This document shows positions 8,703 to 18,547 of a DNA stretch of 64,000 bases, one piece after another. Location of the stretch: positions 124,001-188,000 of the forward strand of contig CALYOP010000002.1 in NCBI GenBank assembly GCA_945266285.1, read 5' to 3'. How positions within the stretch are numbered: position 1 is the stretch's first letter; every line of letters starts with the position of its first letter. The DNA comes from an uncultured Commensalibacter sp. (GTDB lineage Bacteria > Pseudomonadota > Alphaproteobacteria > Acetobacterales > Acetobacteraceae). A model generated the notes under the pieces. That model had not been told where the DNA came from. It did not search any database and saw only the letters and a program-made list of their open reading frames with translations. The translations under genes were made by a program, and so were the position numbers.

Positions 8703-10226
8703 TTAGAAATTTGCCGTTGTGCGCAAGCCAAATACGGCTTCATCAGCAATTCTGTTATGCGTACCATCAATAACAACCCCAGCACCAGGTTTGAACATGT
8801 ACTGAAAGTTCGGTTGTAATTGTAACCATGGAGTAGCTTGAACTTGCCAAGTTACTTCAAGATGATGTTCGGTTCCTCTTACACGCCAGTTTTCATCACT
8901 TAAACGCCGATAGTCACGATCGTAAGCTCTTGCACGCTCACCCATCCGACCAAGTCCCCAGCCAATACCAAAAGAATCCTTATCACGACCAAAAAGACCT
9001 TTATAAACCAATCCAGCATCAGCAGCGAAATTGATCGGGTTACGATCATTAGGCGTTACCTGAACGCGACCAAAAACCCCTAATGATTCCGAAGATTGTG
9101 CTGATGGACGCCAAACCATTTGATCAACAATTCCGTAGACTGACCAATTATTCCGACGCATACGGGCTTTTTGCTCACTATTAGGATCACCGAGCAACCC
9201 ACCTTGATAATTATACCGTTGATCAGGGAATTTTGCAGAATCATAATAGGCACCGATACGATAAGTTCCCGGTAAACCCACATCATCCTTGGCTGTAGAC
9301 GCATCATCAGGTTGTGGATTTAAGTGATACTGTAATTCCTCTGTAATAAAAGCACCCGTCTTGAAATTAAACCGGGTTCCTGATCTATGGTGTTCTTGTG
9401 GATCACAAGTCAAAGGTCCCGAAGGGTTACAAAAAGGGGAATTATTAGGGTTATCATCAGCAATCGCAAACAGATTTGTCCAATGCTCGTCAGGCTGGAA
9501 ACGAAAGCGAATAGCTGGAGCAGCCAATGGGTAAGCCACCCCACCGCTATACGTATTCAAAGATGGAATCATAGGCCAGCCAAAAGAAGAATTTAAAAAT
9601 AAGACTCCGTAATCGGTAATATTAAATTCTTGATCAAGACTAAGCTTACCAATTCGAATATCGAATTTATTATCGAAAAACCCTTGTTGATACCAAAGTT
9701 CCCATAAACGTGTTGCACGATCCGCTTCAGCATTACTAACAGGGTTCAAAACACCAAGATTTTCTGCGCTATGTGCACGACCACGAATCTGTAAAGCACT
9801 TATATTAAACAACCCATTTTTGATCCCAAGTGTTTTTTCTGGATCATAATTAAGGGTCATTGTGGTCATCCCTTCATAGGCTGCACCTTTTTTTAATCCA
9901 CCAGAAGGATTACCCCATACTTCGTTAACATCAACCAAAGTAAACGTGATTCCTTTAGAAGCAAGCCATGGTCGAAGCCCCCACATATCTTCTAACAACA
10001 TGTCATTATCTTCGGGATGTTGTCCGCTATCTTTATCTAAAACAACAGCAGGAGGTGGAGATTTTTTTACAGGTGTTGCCCCACTATATCCCGCAGAAGG
10101 TGCGGCACCTTGCGAGATTAAAGCGCTATCCCTAGCATAAACATGACTTGCGAAAGTCACACTCGATAGCGCAAGGACTGACAACGTTGGTAAGAAACAC
10201 GACTTTTTAACAGGATAATTTTTCAT
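8703..10226 (-). CDS. oprB: OprB-family carbohydrate-selective porin
   Basis: Outer-membrane beta-barrel porin for sugar uptake. The first 30 or so residues are a signal peptide ending in VYA, followed by a proline-rich linker and the family hallmarks: GITFTLVDVNEVWGN near the N-terminus, FDIRIGKLSLDQEF, FGWPMIPS, and a C-terminus ending in phenylalanine as expected for barrel assembly. About 507 residues, normal for the family. The frame can also start at a GTG (10235), but the ATG at 10226 is preferred because it is the usual codon; neither has a clear ribosome site. OprB porins are abundant in acetic acid bacteria, which oxidise sugars in the periplasm. A Fur-box-like sequence lies about 85 bp upstream. 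Confidence 0.9.
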   Translation of the reverse strand: MKNYPVKKSCFLPTLSVLALSSVTFASHVYARDSALISQGAAPSAGYSGATPVKKSPPPAVVLDKDSGQHPEDNDMLLEDMWGLRPWLASKGITFTLVDVNEVWGNPSGGLKKGAAYEGMTTMTLNYDPEKTLGIKNGLFNISALQIRGRAHSAENLGVLNPVSNAEADRATRLWELWYQQGFFDNKFDIRIGKLSLDQEFNITDYGVLFLNSSFGWPMIPSLNTYSGGVAYPLAAPAIRFRFQPDEHWTNLFAIADDNPNNSPFCNPSGPLTCDPQEHHRSGTRFNFKTGAFITEELQYHLNPQPDDASTAKDDVGLPGTYRIGAYYDSAKFPDQRYNYQGGLLGDPNSEQKARMRRNNWSVYGIVDQMVWRPSAQSSESLGVFGRVQVTPNDRNPINFAADAGLVYKGLFGRDKDSFGIGWGLGRMGERARAYDRDYRRLSDENWRVRGTEHHLEVTWQVQATPWLQLQPNFQYMFKPGAGVVIDGTHNRIADEAVFGLRTTANF

Positions 10227-10235
10227 GAGAAACAC

Positions 10236-10634
10236 GCGAAATTCAAGGAAAGAGATATAAAGTTCAACAAGATAATGATCACTTAATCATTAACGCTTCT
10301 ATTAACATTAATACTAATAATCATTATCATTTCTTAAATAAACCCAACCATTTTTAAAAAAACAACTCATTTTAAATACATAACCGTTATAAAAAAATTT
10401 TTTAAATCATGTGATACTTATAAACCACAGCACATTAATCAAGAATGCACCGTTATAAAATCAAGTAGATTTTTGTGGAATTCTATAAGTTCACGCTAAA
10501 TAACCCGATTTTATCCAGAAAACTATCAAAAACATGTAAAATTATACAAATAATTCTTTACTATGTTTTTCTGCATGTTTTAACGTCATAAATTCACATG
10601 ATAATTCTTCAAAAAGCAGCGAATAAATAACATC
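10236..10634. other. 399-bp AT-rich divergent intergenic region between oprB and the SDR gene
   Basis: No gene seen. It should hold the promoters of both flanking genes. Near the oprB side are an inverted repeat AATGAT-N6-ATCATT (10274-10291) and a Fur-box-like sequence (10310-10328). The remainder is A/T-rich without further structure that I can support. Confidence 0.6.
10310..10328 (-). promoter_or_regulatory. Fur-box-like sequence upstream of oprB
   Basis: Read on the minus strand, this 19-mer matches the classical 19-bp Fur consensus at 15 of 19 positions, with the first nine bases GATAATGAT identical. It lies about 85 bp upstream of the oprB start. The region is AT-rich, which raises the chance of such matches, and the iron regulator of this organism may be Irr or Fur. 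Confidence 0.35.
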
Positions 10635-11459
10635 ATGAGTTATAATATCTTTAGAAAACAACGGAAAATTGCCGTTGTGACTGGTGCAACAGGTGGGTTG
10701 GGAAGGAATTTAATTCAACCTTTATTAAACCATCACTATGATATCATCATTGTCGGACGTAATCAGACACAACTTCAACAAGTTGTAAACCAGTACGGGA
10801 AACGAATCACCGCTTGTATTTGCGATATTTCTCGTCCTGAAGAAATTCAATATTTATGTGAAGATATTCGTATACGTTTTGGTTCAATTCACGCATTAAT
10901 TCATTGCGCAGGGATGATTTATCCTGGTGCTTTTATTTTACAAAGCGAAACTACAATTCTTGAACAAATCCAGACAAATTTAACCGGTACAATTCTCTTA
11001 ACAAGAGGACTTGTTCCTTTAATGAACAAAGGAAGCTCCATTATTTTTATTAATTCTCTGGGTGGTTTAATGCCTCTTAAAAATAGTGCCCTCTATTCAG
11101 CAAGCAAATTCGGCTTAAGAGGATTCGCTTTGGCTTTATCTATGGAATTAAAATCACGCCGCATATCGGTTTCGTCAATTTTCCCTGCAGCGATTGATAC
11201 CCATATGTTGCATCGTGAAATTGAAGAGGGCGGTTCTATGCTTAACTTCTGTTCCCCCCCACTACCGGTTCATGCAGTATGCCGAACGATTATCAAAGCG
11301 CTATATCAGAAAAAATTAGAATATTATTTGCCACGTTCTAGCGCCATACAAATCAAAGCTATGATGTTAAAACCGGCATTGATTAAATTGCTAATGCCAA
11401 TTATGGAAAGAATAGGAAAAAAAGGTTACAAAGAATGGAACAAAAGTAGAAACCTATAA
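10635..11459 (+). CDS. short-chain dehydrogenase/reductase (SDR)
   Basis: NAD(P)-dependent oxidoreductase of the classical SDR family, substrate unknown. The cofactor loop TGATGGLG is at 16-23, the structural motif CAG near 91-93, and the catalytic residues are S141, Y154 and K158 in YSASK. At 274 residues the length is typical. The C-terminal 50 residues are basic and moderately hydrophobic, as in SDRs that act on lipids near the membrane. Start at the ATG 10635. It is a single gene, convergent with the exporter operon (9-bp gap). Confidence 0.85.
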   Translation: MSYNIFRKQRKIAVVTGATGGLGRNLIQPLLNHHYDIIIVGRNQTQLQQVVNQYGKRITACICDISRPEEIQYLCEDIRIRFGSIHALIHCAGMIYPGAFILQSETTILEQIQTNLTGTILLTRGLVPLMNKGSSIIFINSLGGLMPLKNSALYSASKFGLRGFALALSMELKSRRISVSSIFPAAIDTHMLHREIEEGGSMLNFCSPPLPVHAVCRTIIKALYQKKLEYYLPRSSAIQIKAMMLKPALIKLLMPIMERIGKKGYKEWNKSRNL

Positions 11460-11468
11460 TAATCCAAT

Positions 11469-13670
11469 CTAGACAGCAGCTTCGGGAGCATTTTGAGATG
11501 GTTGTGGTTGAAAACCATCTTGCGTTCGATACATAATATCAAGTTCACCTTTCTGAATTTTATCCGGATTCATCATAATAACAATATCAGAATGTGCAAC
11601 CGTTGCGGGTCTATGTGCAACAATCACCCGAGTAATCCTCATATTCTTAAGCGTATTTGCAATAACAGCTTCAGTCTGTTCATCCAAATGACTGGTTGCT
11701 TCGTCTAAAAATAAAATATCAGGTAATCGATATAAAGCTCGTGCCAAAATAACCCTTTGTTTCTGTCCCCCTGATAACGAACTTCCCATATCACCGACAA
11801 ATGTTTCAAATTTCATCGGCATGGCCATGATATCATGGAGAATAGCGGCATATGCGGCGCATTCTGCAATCCGTTTTTCATCGGGTTTATCCGAATAACC
11901 CGAAATATTATCGGCGATTGATCCAGAAAAAAGTCCATCATCTTGTAACACACCAGCTATTTTATCGCGATACTGATTAAGCGAAAGCTGAAGAATATTT
12001 TGTCCGTCAAAAAGAATCTCGCCTTCTTCTGGTGTTGTCAAACCCATTAAAGCCTTAAGCAAAGTGGATTTCCCGCAACCGGATGGTCCAATAATAGCAA
12101 CACTCTTACCTCTTGGAATACGGAAACTAAGATTTCGAAAAACCCAAGGTTCAGAAGGAGAATAGCGAAAACCAAGATCATGAAATTCTAAATGAGTCGC
12201 TTGATCGGCCTTTGTAAGACTCATCATATTTTCATTAAAAGTTGAAGAAACGCTTTCCTTTTCCGTAGGGGTTAAAACGATATCCGATAAACGATCACTT
12301 TGAACGGATAACATACGGAGATTAAAAGCTGCTCCAATCAAACTACCTACACGAGCACTGAATTGATCTTTATAAGACAAAAAGGCTACCAACATACCTA
12401 CCGTCATCTTGCCTGTCATGACGTAATCGGCACCAACAACCAATAAGATAAGACGGTCCGCCGAAAAAATCAGATCATTTAATCGACCAAATATCAGATC
12501 ATAACGCTGCGTTTTTAATCCTACATTGATACTATCCACCAATAGATTTAACCAACGTGCACGACGACGTTCCCGCAATCCCAAAAGTTTAACGCTTGCC
12601 ATTCCTCGCAAGGTTTCCATAAAATGGGAATCTCTTTTTGCACTATAGACAATACCTTCTTCTGCTGCCTGTCGATAAGAGCGATAAGCTATGACCCTTA
12701 CAATTCCATCACATGTTACAGCTGCTATTGTAACCAAGGCCAGCCATTTTCCATAGTAAATTAACATCACCAACATGCCGACAGCCATGATACCATCCAT
12801 GACGGCTTGTACCATATCAGTGGTTAATGTCTTTTGGATTGCACCTAATGAACCAAAACGCGATAAAATATCTCCGACATGCCGCTTTGCAAAATAATCC
12901 AATGGTAAGCGAGTCAGATGGTCAAATAGGCTTGCATTCCATTGCACGCTAACCCGTGTTGAAAAAAGCATGACCATCCAGGTCCGACAAGTCGCAATAA
13001 TCATCTGTAAGAGAATTAAAAAAACCACCCCTACAGCAACGGTAGTTAATAGATCTTTATCATTGTTAACCACAACCTCATCGATAACAACCTGTGAAAC
13101 AATGGGCATGATAATCGCGATGACTTCTAACCCGATTGATGTAAAAAACAATCGGGTTAGGGTCATTTTCAAACCAGAAACATGACGAAAGAGATCTTTT
13201 AATCGAAGATTATTTCGCTCATCTTTCTCTTCAAAATGTTCATTTGGTGAAACTTCTAAGGCAACACCAGTAAATTCTTTACTAACCTCTTGCCAAGGAA
13301 TGTTTCTTTGCCCATGAGCCGGATCATTAATAACGATCCCATTTGATTTAACTTTAATAAGAACAACAAAATGATTCAGTCCCCAATGCAAAATACAAGG
13401 CATACGAAGCTTTGAAAGCTCTTCCATTTCTAAGCGCAATGGACGCGTTGTCAGATTCATACGATTGGATACTTTGATCAATTCCTGTAGCGTTGTACCT
13501 TTAATAGAAATAGGTTCTTGTCTTCTAAAACTCGCCAGATCAATCGGACGATGATAATATCCCAAAATCATAGCAAGACAGGCCAGTCCACATTCTGAAG
13601 CCTCTACCTGTAGGATAACGGGAACACGATTAAGAAAACTAAATCTGATATTTTCAAAAATTTCCATCAT
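11469..13670 (-). CDS. peptidase C39-containing ABC exporter (bacteriocin/peptide type)
   Basis: Inner-membrane ABC exporter that cleaves a leader peptide from its substrate and exports it, as in the CvaB/LagD group. Order: C39 peptidase (about 10-140) with C27 in SECGLACLAM, H100 in LNHFVVL and D116 in NDPAHG, so the catalytic set is complete; transmembrane domain (about 160-460); ATPase domain with Walker A GPSGCGKST, signature LSGGQKQR and a Walker B ending in LDEATS. 733 residues, normal length. It overlaps the HlyD gene by four bases (ATGA), so the two are cotranscribed. No outer-membrane TolC-like gene and no double-glycine precursor gene could be found close by, so the cargo is unknown. 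Some C39 exporters move larger RTX-type proteins rather than small peptides. Confidence 0.9.
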   Translation of the reverse strand: MMEIFENIRFSFLNRVPVILQVEASECGLACLAMILGYYHRPIDLASFRRQEPISIKGTTLQELIKVSNRMNLTTRPLRLEMEELSKLRMPCILHWGLNHFVVLIKVKSNGIVINDPAHGQRNIPWQEVSKEFTGVALEVSPNEHFEEKDERNNLRLKDLFRHVSGLKMTLTRLFFTSIGLEVIAIIMPIVSQVVIDEVVVNNDKDLLTTVAVGVVFLILLQMIIATCRTWMVMLFSTRVSVQWNASLFDHLTRLPLDYFAKRHVGDILSRFGSLGAIQKTLTTDMVQAVMDGIMAVGMLVMLIYYGKWLALVTIAAVTCDGIVRVIAYRSYRQAAEEGIVYSAKRDSHFMETLRGMASVKLLGLRERRRARWLNLLVDSINVGLKTQRYDLIFGRLNDLIFSADRLILLVVGADYVMTGKMTVGMLVAFLSYKDQFSARVGSLIGAAFNLRMLSVQSDRLSDIVLTPTEKESVSSTFNENMMSLTKADQATHLEFHDLGFRYSPSEPWVFRNLSFRIPRGKSVAIIGPSGCGKSTLLKALMGLTTPEEGEILFDGQNILQLSLNQYRDKIAGVLQDDGLFSGSIADNISGYSDKPDEKRIAECAAYAAILHDIMAMPMKFETFVGDMGSSLSGGQKQRVILARALYRLPDILFLDEATSHLDEQTEAVIANTLKNMRITRVIVAHRPATVAHSDIVIMMNPDKIQKGELDIMYRTQDGFQPQPSQNAPEAAV

Positions 13671-15001
13671 TGCCGTGGAGAACCTAAAACATTACGCACG
13701 GTATTTTTAATTTCAATAACAGGCTGGAACATCCATTGATATAAACGACGATGATCAATTGCTATATCTGCTTCAACGGCCATCCCAGCTTCCAGATAAT
13801 GTGGTTCTTTTAGTTTTTTCTGTGGATTATAAACCATCACGTAAGGTAAATTAGGCTTAACTCGAATTCGATACATACTATTTTCTTCGCTTTGCTTTCC
13901 ACCCGATGATGCTGGTGCAGAGGATGATTGACCACCACCAGCTTCCTTTCCACTCACTGAAGAGGTAACAGGCGTACTTGTTACTTCGGAAACTTTTCCG
14001 TCATATAAACCGAATTTTTGATAAGGAAACGCTGAATAACGCAAAACAACGGGTTCCCCAATACGGATAAAACCAATTGCTGAACTAGGAACGTAAAGTT
14101 CTGCTTCCAATTGATAACCTTCTGGAAGAAGCGTTACGAGCGGTACTCCAGTGGATACCTGTTGTCCAACATAACCTCTAACGGCTGTTAAAACACCATC
14201 ACTGGGAGCAACAATCAAGTTTTTTTCCTTGCCTTCGCCTTCAACGATATGTTGGTCAACCTCAATAATCTGTTTTCTTATTTCATTTAGATCATGCTCA
14301 AGCGTATTTTCATAACGTTTAAGTTTCGAGATATTGTCGATAATTTGACCTTCGACCGTTGTCTGGCTTTGTAGAAACTGGGCATGAGAACTTAAGAGCT
14401 GAGCATAACTATAAAGCTGATTTTGATATTCTACATTGGTTGCTAAAGACTGTTTTTTTGCTCTTTCAACCATATCAAGCGATTTTTTTATTAGCGGCAG
14501 AATTTCATTATCCTGCTGAATCTGATTCGTAATTTTGGTATATTGCTTTGTTAGGGTTGTAATCTGATTTTGTAAATTCTGCTTTTCTAACGGAGCATCT
14601 CGCTCTCGTATCGTCAATTGATCTTGTAATATTTTTTTCTGTTGGATCAACGTTTCGTTAATGCGGCTCTGGGTTGGTCCTACTCTTGATTGATCATCAA
14701 GATTGACAACAAATAAAACATCACCCTTTTTGACATGCTTACCTTCAATAGCATTACGGGTAATAATTACACCATTCGCTCTTGCTCCAACCGTTACCAA
14801 CCCCGTTGGTGGCATCATACTTCCTATTGTATGAACGCGTCGGGTATAACCCCCGAAATAGACATAAATAGCAACTGCTATAGCAAAAACCACAGATAAT
14901 ATTGCGATAATTCGAATAGGAATTGGTTGTACATCCTGTACTTTTCCTAACCAAGCATCTCGACGCGCTTCTAAAACTTCTGGACGGAAAAGAGAACTCA
15001 T
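13667..15001 (-). CDS. HlyD-family periplasmic adaptor (membrane fusion protein)
   Basis: Partner of the C39 ABC exporter: links it across the periplasm to an outer-membrane channel. A single membrane segment lies near residues 30-50, a long coiled coil covers about 110-255 (many Q, E, K), with lipoyl-like halves on either side (GVIITRNAIEGKHVKKGD and VAPSDGVLTAVRGYVG). An unusual Ser/Gly-rich insert (GGGQSSSAPASSGG) breaks the C-terminal beta domain. The frame is open to a GTG at 15046, but the ATG at 15001 gives the usual HlyD N-terminus (FRPEVLEAR) and has AGGT upstream. First gene of the exporter operon. Confidence 0.88.
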   Translation of the reverse strand: MSSLFRPEVLEARRDAWLGKVQDVQPIPIRIIAILSVVFAIAVAIYVYFGGYTRRVHTIGSMMPPTGLVTVGARANGVIITRNAIEGKHVKKGDVLFVVNLDDQSRVGPTQSRINETLIQQKKILQDQLTIRERDAPLEKQNLQNQITTLTKQYTKITNQIQQDNEILPLIKKSLDMVERAKKQSLATNVEYQNQLYSYAQLLSSHAQFLQSQTTVEGQIIDNISKLKRYENTLEHDLNEIRKQIIEVDQHIVEGEGKEKNLIVAPSDGVLTAVRGYVGQQVSTGVPLVTLLPEGYQLEAELYVPSSAIGFIRIGEPVVLRYSAFPYQKFGLYDGKVSEVTSTPVTSSVSGKEAGGGQSSSAPASSGGKQSEENSMYRIRVKPNLPYVMVYNPQKKLKEPHYLEAGMAVEADIAIDHRRLYQWMFQPVIEIKNTVRNVLGSPRQ

Positions 15002-15172
15002 CAATAAACCTGTTTCAAATCTGTAATACCAATTAGGTTTGATCACTTAATGAATAAGACATGCGTAAACTTTAGACGCTATTACTATTTTTCTTTAAAA
15101 TACATACAACATACCCAACTTCTTTATATTTTCGTTTTCATATAAAAACGATTTATGATTTTAATATCGTCA

Positions 15173-15895
15173 TTACCTTTTTTTTGCAATATCAGTTTGA
15201 AAAATTGGCATTAACAGACCTTGAACACCTGTTGCTACAATTTGTACACCGATGCAAAGCAGCACTAAAGCCGCCATCCGGGAAAATACTCTTGTCCCTG
15301 ACCGTCCTAACATTCGCATAATCTTATTGGCAGAAGAATAAGCAATCCAAATAGTTAAAGAAACAATTGTAATTGCCAGAATTAACCCCGCATAAAATCC
15401 AATAATCTTTTCCCCATGAGGGTGAACGGTATTTAAAGCGATTGCAACAGCAATACAACCCGGTCCAATTGTAAAAGGCATTGTCAATGGAAAGAATGCT
15501 GCATCTAAACCATTAGGTAAAGCCATCGTCCGACCATCTTGTTCGGCTTCTTTTTGTTTACGATCCGCATTCTGCTCGGGTGCCTGTAATAAATTCCATG
15601 CTCTTACTGCAATAACCAATCCACCAGCAATCCGTACTGCATCGATTGAAATGCCAAAAAAACGTAGAAAATATCCACCTAATAAAGCCGTTGATAGCAA
15701 AATAATAAAAGAATTAATGCCAATTTTTCTTGCTAGAATACGACGTGCTAGTTCTGAACGGCCTTCGGTAACCTGGTGAAAAATGATTGCCGAACCTAAC
15801 GGATCTGAAATCGATATCAGCGCCGGCAAACATAACCAAAAACTACCAGAAAAAGTGGAAAAAACATCCAATGCAATCGGAAGCGGTAAAGACAT
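15173..15895 (-). CDS. MarC family membrane protein
   Basis: Six-pass inner-membrane protein of the MarC/SnatA family (UPF0056); members have been linked to amino-acid export, but the function is mostly undefined. Family features: ISDPLGSAIIFHQVTEG in the first helix pair, a conserved ARKIGINSF stretch, and PLTMPFTIGPGCIAVAIAL around the middle. An internal hydrophilic loop near 105-125 is rich in Q, E and K. Length 240 is slightly above the usual 200-220. Stands alone between the exporter operon and the channel gene, all on the minus strand. Confidence 0.85.
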   Translation of the reverse strand: MSLPLPIALDVFSTFSGSFWLCLPALISISDPLGSAIIFHQVTEGRSELARRILARKIGINSFIILLSTALLGGYFLRFFGISIDAVRIAGGLVIAVRAWNLLQAPEQNADRKQKEAEQDGRTMALPNGLDAAFFPLTMPFTIGPGCIAVAIALNTVHPHGEKIIGFYAGLILAITIVSLTIWIAYSSANKIMRMLGRSGTRVFSRMAALVLLCIGVQIVATGVQGLLMPIFQTDIAKKR

Positions 15896-15969
15896 AATTA
15901 ATAAAGACCGTTATCAAAAAAGAAACATTAAATAAATTCATCTTTTTGGTTAATTAAAGTTAACCAATT

Positions 15970-18426
15970 TTATTCAGATTTAGCTGTTTTGTCATCTGAT
16001 TTTTTCTCAATTTCAATCGGCGCATCTAACTGTTGTCCAGGTCTATTCAAACCCCATCGTGTAATTTCAGATAGATATTGTGCAAGAATCTCACTTCTAA
16101 CCATATCAACATTACTAGAATATCCGACATAAGCTTTAAGCGAAATAATCAACGATGTTTCGGTAATGCTATCTACAAGAACAATCGGCTTTGGATTATC
16201 AACAACTTCCTTATGTGCTTCTAGAATTCCCAAAATAACTTTTCTAGAAGCTTCTAGCTGATAAACCGTAATAACCGGCAGGGTTAAAGATAAAAGCCCC
16301 AAATGCCGACTACGCGTTGCATTCTGAACTGAAGAAGTAATAAGCTGTGAATTTGGAACGATCAATGTTGACAAATCACTCAGTTGGATCTCTGTCGCTC
16401 TAACCTTGATACTTAGAACCGTTCCTTTAACACCGCCAACAGTCACAGTATCTCCAATACGAACTGGCCGTTCAGTTAACAAGATTAATCCAGAAACAAA
16501 ATTCTGAACAATTGCTTGTAAACCAAAACCAATACCAACAGATAAGGCACTGACAATCCATGTAATATTTTGCGTGGTTACGCCCAAAATAGAAAGCACA
16601 ATTATTGCTACGAGAACCCAGCAAAAATAATTAAAAATAGTAACAATTGAATTTCGTGAAGCATTATCCAAACTGGTTTTAGGAAAAAAGCGGTTTAATA
16701 ACCAGTTTCTAACTGTTCTAATACAGTAAAGACTGATAATAATTACAAAAATTGCTTCGCCAATTAAGTAGAAAGATAAGGTAAATCCCCCGATTTTCTG
16801 GCTCATAAAAGCTTTGTAAATATTATGCAGGAACATCGAAAAATCGAAATTGCCCGGTGACATTACTGAAATGATCACCAGCAATAATGTAAGAACTGAC
16901 ACAATACCGGTTATAATCGTGGAAAGCTGATCCATACGTTGGGCTTTGATACCCAGAACTTGTACTTTTAGACCCAACCACCGATCTGGGTCCAACACCA
17001 GATGCGTAATATCGGTTGCAATCATGCCTAATAAGCCCAAAGTGCTAATAACCAGCAAAGTCCAATTCAACCAAACACACATTGAAAATCCAAGTGGGAT
17101 ATAACCCAGCAGGATAGTAACAATACAGGTCATAAAGAATATGGGTAAGGCCACAGCAAGAACCAGAAATTTCAATCCTGGTCCATTTCCAATAATATTT
17201 TCTAGTTTCTTCTTCCATATTGTCTTTAATTTCAAAGGAATGGTAAGAAATAGAAAACACATCATCAATGTGAAGAAGCCATTACAGAATTGCTGAGCAA
17301 TCAGGCTGACCCCACTGGCATTATTAATATATTTTAGAATACCAAGGATAAAAACCAAACAGGCATAAAGAATTGGTAAAATGCTAATCGCTTTTGCGGT
17401 CTCATCCCCTATTGGTAATAAACGCCATTGCGGGTTACGCACGGCCAAGAAACCACGATAAAGCCCTAAAATAAATCCACAAAAATAGAGTTGGTTGATA
17501 ATCGTATGCGCAAAAGTCAATGCACTATGTCCAGCAATATCTTCTGATGAAAGGCTGGATATAACAATGGTTGCAGATATACCGGCAGTAAAAGATGAAA
17601 GTATAGCCGCAATTAACGTCATCAAACTGCGACGTAACCGAGTAGGTGGAATAAATTTTTCCACAAGCTTGGTAATGATTTTTTCCAGGAGTGGGCGTAA
17701 AATGAAAATCATCACGCCAGCACCAACAAAACCTAAAATCATTAAAAACTTACTAAGAAGGCTATCATTCCACGTTAGCGAAAACAGATTCCAAAAATCA
17801 CGATAAACAGCATTTATACGCGTCGAATCTGACGGGCTATTTACAATAAATTCATGCCAGAAATCGTAACTTAGCGGTGAAGGAACCCAAGAAAAAAGCT
17901 GCGTTTGTTGAATTTGGGACAGATTTTCTTGAATCTGCATAATCTGTCCTCTGGCTTCCAGCTGAATCAATGATGCTTGCTGTATTTGTGCCAGCGTATT
18001 ATCGCGGAATTTGATGAGATTTTTATGCTGTAGCGCAAGATCTGCATTTTGTGGCGTTGTCGTAGATTTCTCCGGAACATCCCCGATTAGTTTCAACGCC
18101 TGTTCGTAACCAGCAAGACGCGGTTTAAGCGTAGTAATCAAATCAGAAGATTGGTCAATTAACTCCTGTGCTTCGATCATTAAAGCCTGTAGAGCGCTTC
18201 TATCCCACATTCGGCTAGGATTTTGCAGAACCTGATTATTTCTACGCAATCTTGTTTTTAAATTATCTAATGTCGGTTGTGTTGTCTTATCGGGGATATT
18301 TAAAAAAACTGGTTTGCTGGTTTCTGATACATCCGAAACTGGCGTTGTTTCACCTAAGCTAGGCTGAGCAAGCCCAAAAGAACAGGCAAGCATAATCCCT
18401 AGAAAAAGACGTGAAAAGAAGCGCAT
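15970..18426 (-). CDS. large mechanosensitive channel (MscS superfamily, DUF3772 type)
   Basis: Inner-membrane channel likely to open under osmotic shock. 818 residues: signal peptide (1-25), periplasmic helical region with predicted coiled coil (about 40-190, DUF3772-like), roughly ten membrane segments (200-600), then the MscS core. The pore helix and beta domain are recognisable by GIGFGLQAIVQNFVSG, LTERPVRIGDTV and the conserved IVPNSQLI. The N-terminus is typical of the long MscK-like forms. The C-terminus is Lys/Asp-rich and probably cytosolic. Independent gene; nothing in the surroundings suggests a special trigger. Confidence 0.88.
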   Translation of the reverse strand: MRFFSRLFLGIMLACSFGLAQPSLGETTPVSDVSETSKPVFLNIPDKTTQPTLDNLKTRLRRNNQVLQNPSRMWDRSALQALMIEAQELIDQSSDLITTLKPRLAGYEQALKLIGDVPEKSTTTPQNADLALQHKNLIKFRDNTLAQIQQASLIQLEARGQIMQIQENLSQIQQTQLFSWVPSPLSYDFWHEFIVNSPSDSTRINAVYRDFWNLFSLTWNDSLLSKFLMILGFVGAGVMIFILRPLLEKIITKLVEKFIPPTRLRRSLMTLIAAILSSFTAGISATIVISSLSSEDIAGHSALTFAHTIINQLYFCGFILGLYRGFLAVRNPQWRLLPIGDETAKAISILPILYACLVFILGILKYINNASGVSLIAQQFCNGFFTLMMCFLFLTIPLKLKTIWKKKLENIIGNGPGLKFLVLAVALPIFFMTCIVTILLGYIPLGFSMCVWLNWTLLVISTLGLLGMIATDITHLVLDPDRWLGLKVQVLGIKAQRMDQLSTIITGIVSVLTLLLVIISVMSPGNFDFSMFLHNIYKAFMSQKIGGFTLSFYLIGEAIFVIIISLYCIRTVRNWLLNRFFPKTSLDNASRNSIVTIFNYFCWVLVAIIVLSILGVTTQNITWIVSALSVGIGFGLQAIVQNFVSGLILLTERPVRIGDTVTVGGVKGTVLSIKVRATEIQLSDLSTLIVPNSQLITSSVQNATRSRHLGLLSLTLPVITVYQLEASRKVILGILEAHKEVVDNPKPIVLVDSITETSLIISLKAYVGYSSNVDMVRSEILAQYLSEITRWGLNRPGQQLDAPIEIEKKSDDKTAKSE

Positions 18427-18547
18427 TTACGAAAAGTCCCCTATACTAAAAACTTCACAAACATAAAAAAGTCTACGAATTAAAAACGCTGAATCTGGCA
18501 AAAGTTGTTCCGAAATGTATCAATTTGTAAAAACACGTTTTTGTTCC

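Noticed and set aside
10635-15046. Double-glycine bacteriocin precursor near the C39 exporter
   Set aside because: Reading the short spacers on both strands gave no small gene with a plausible leader.
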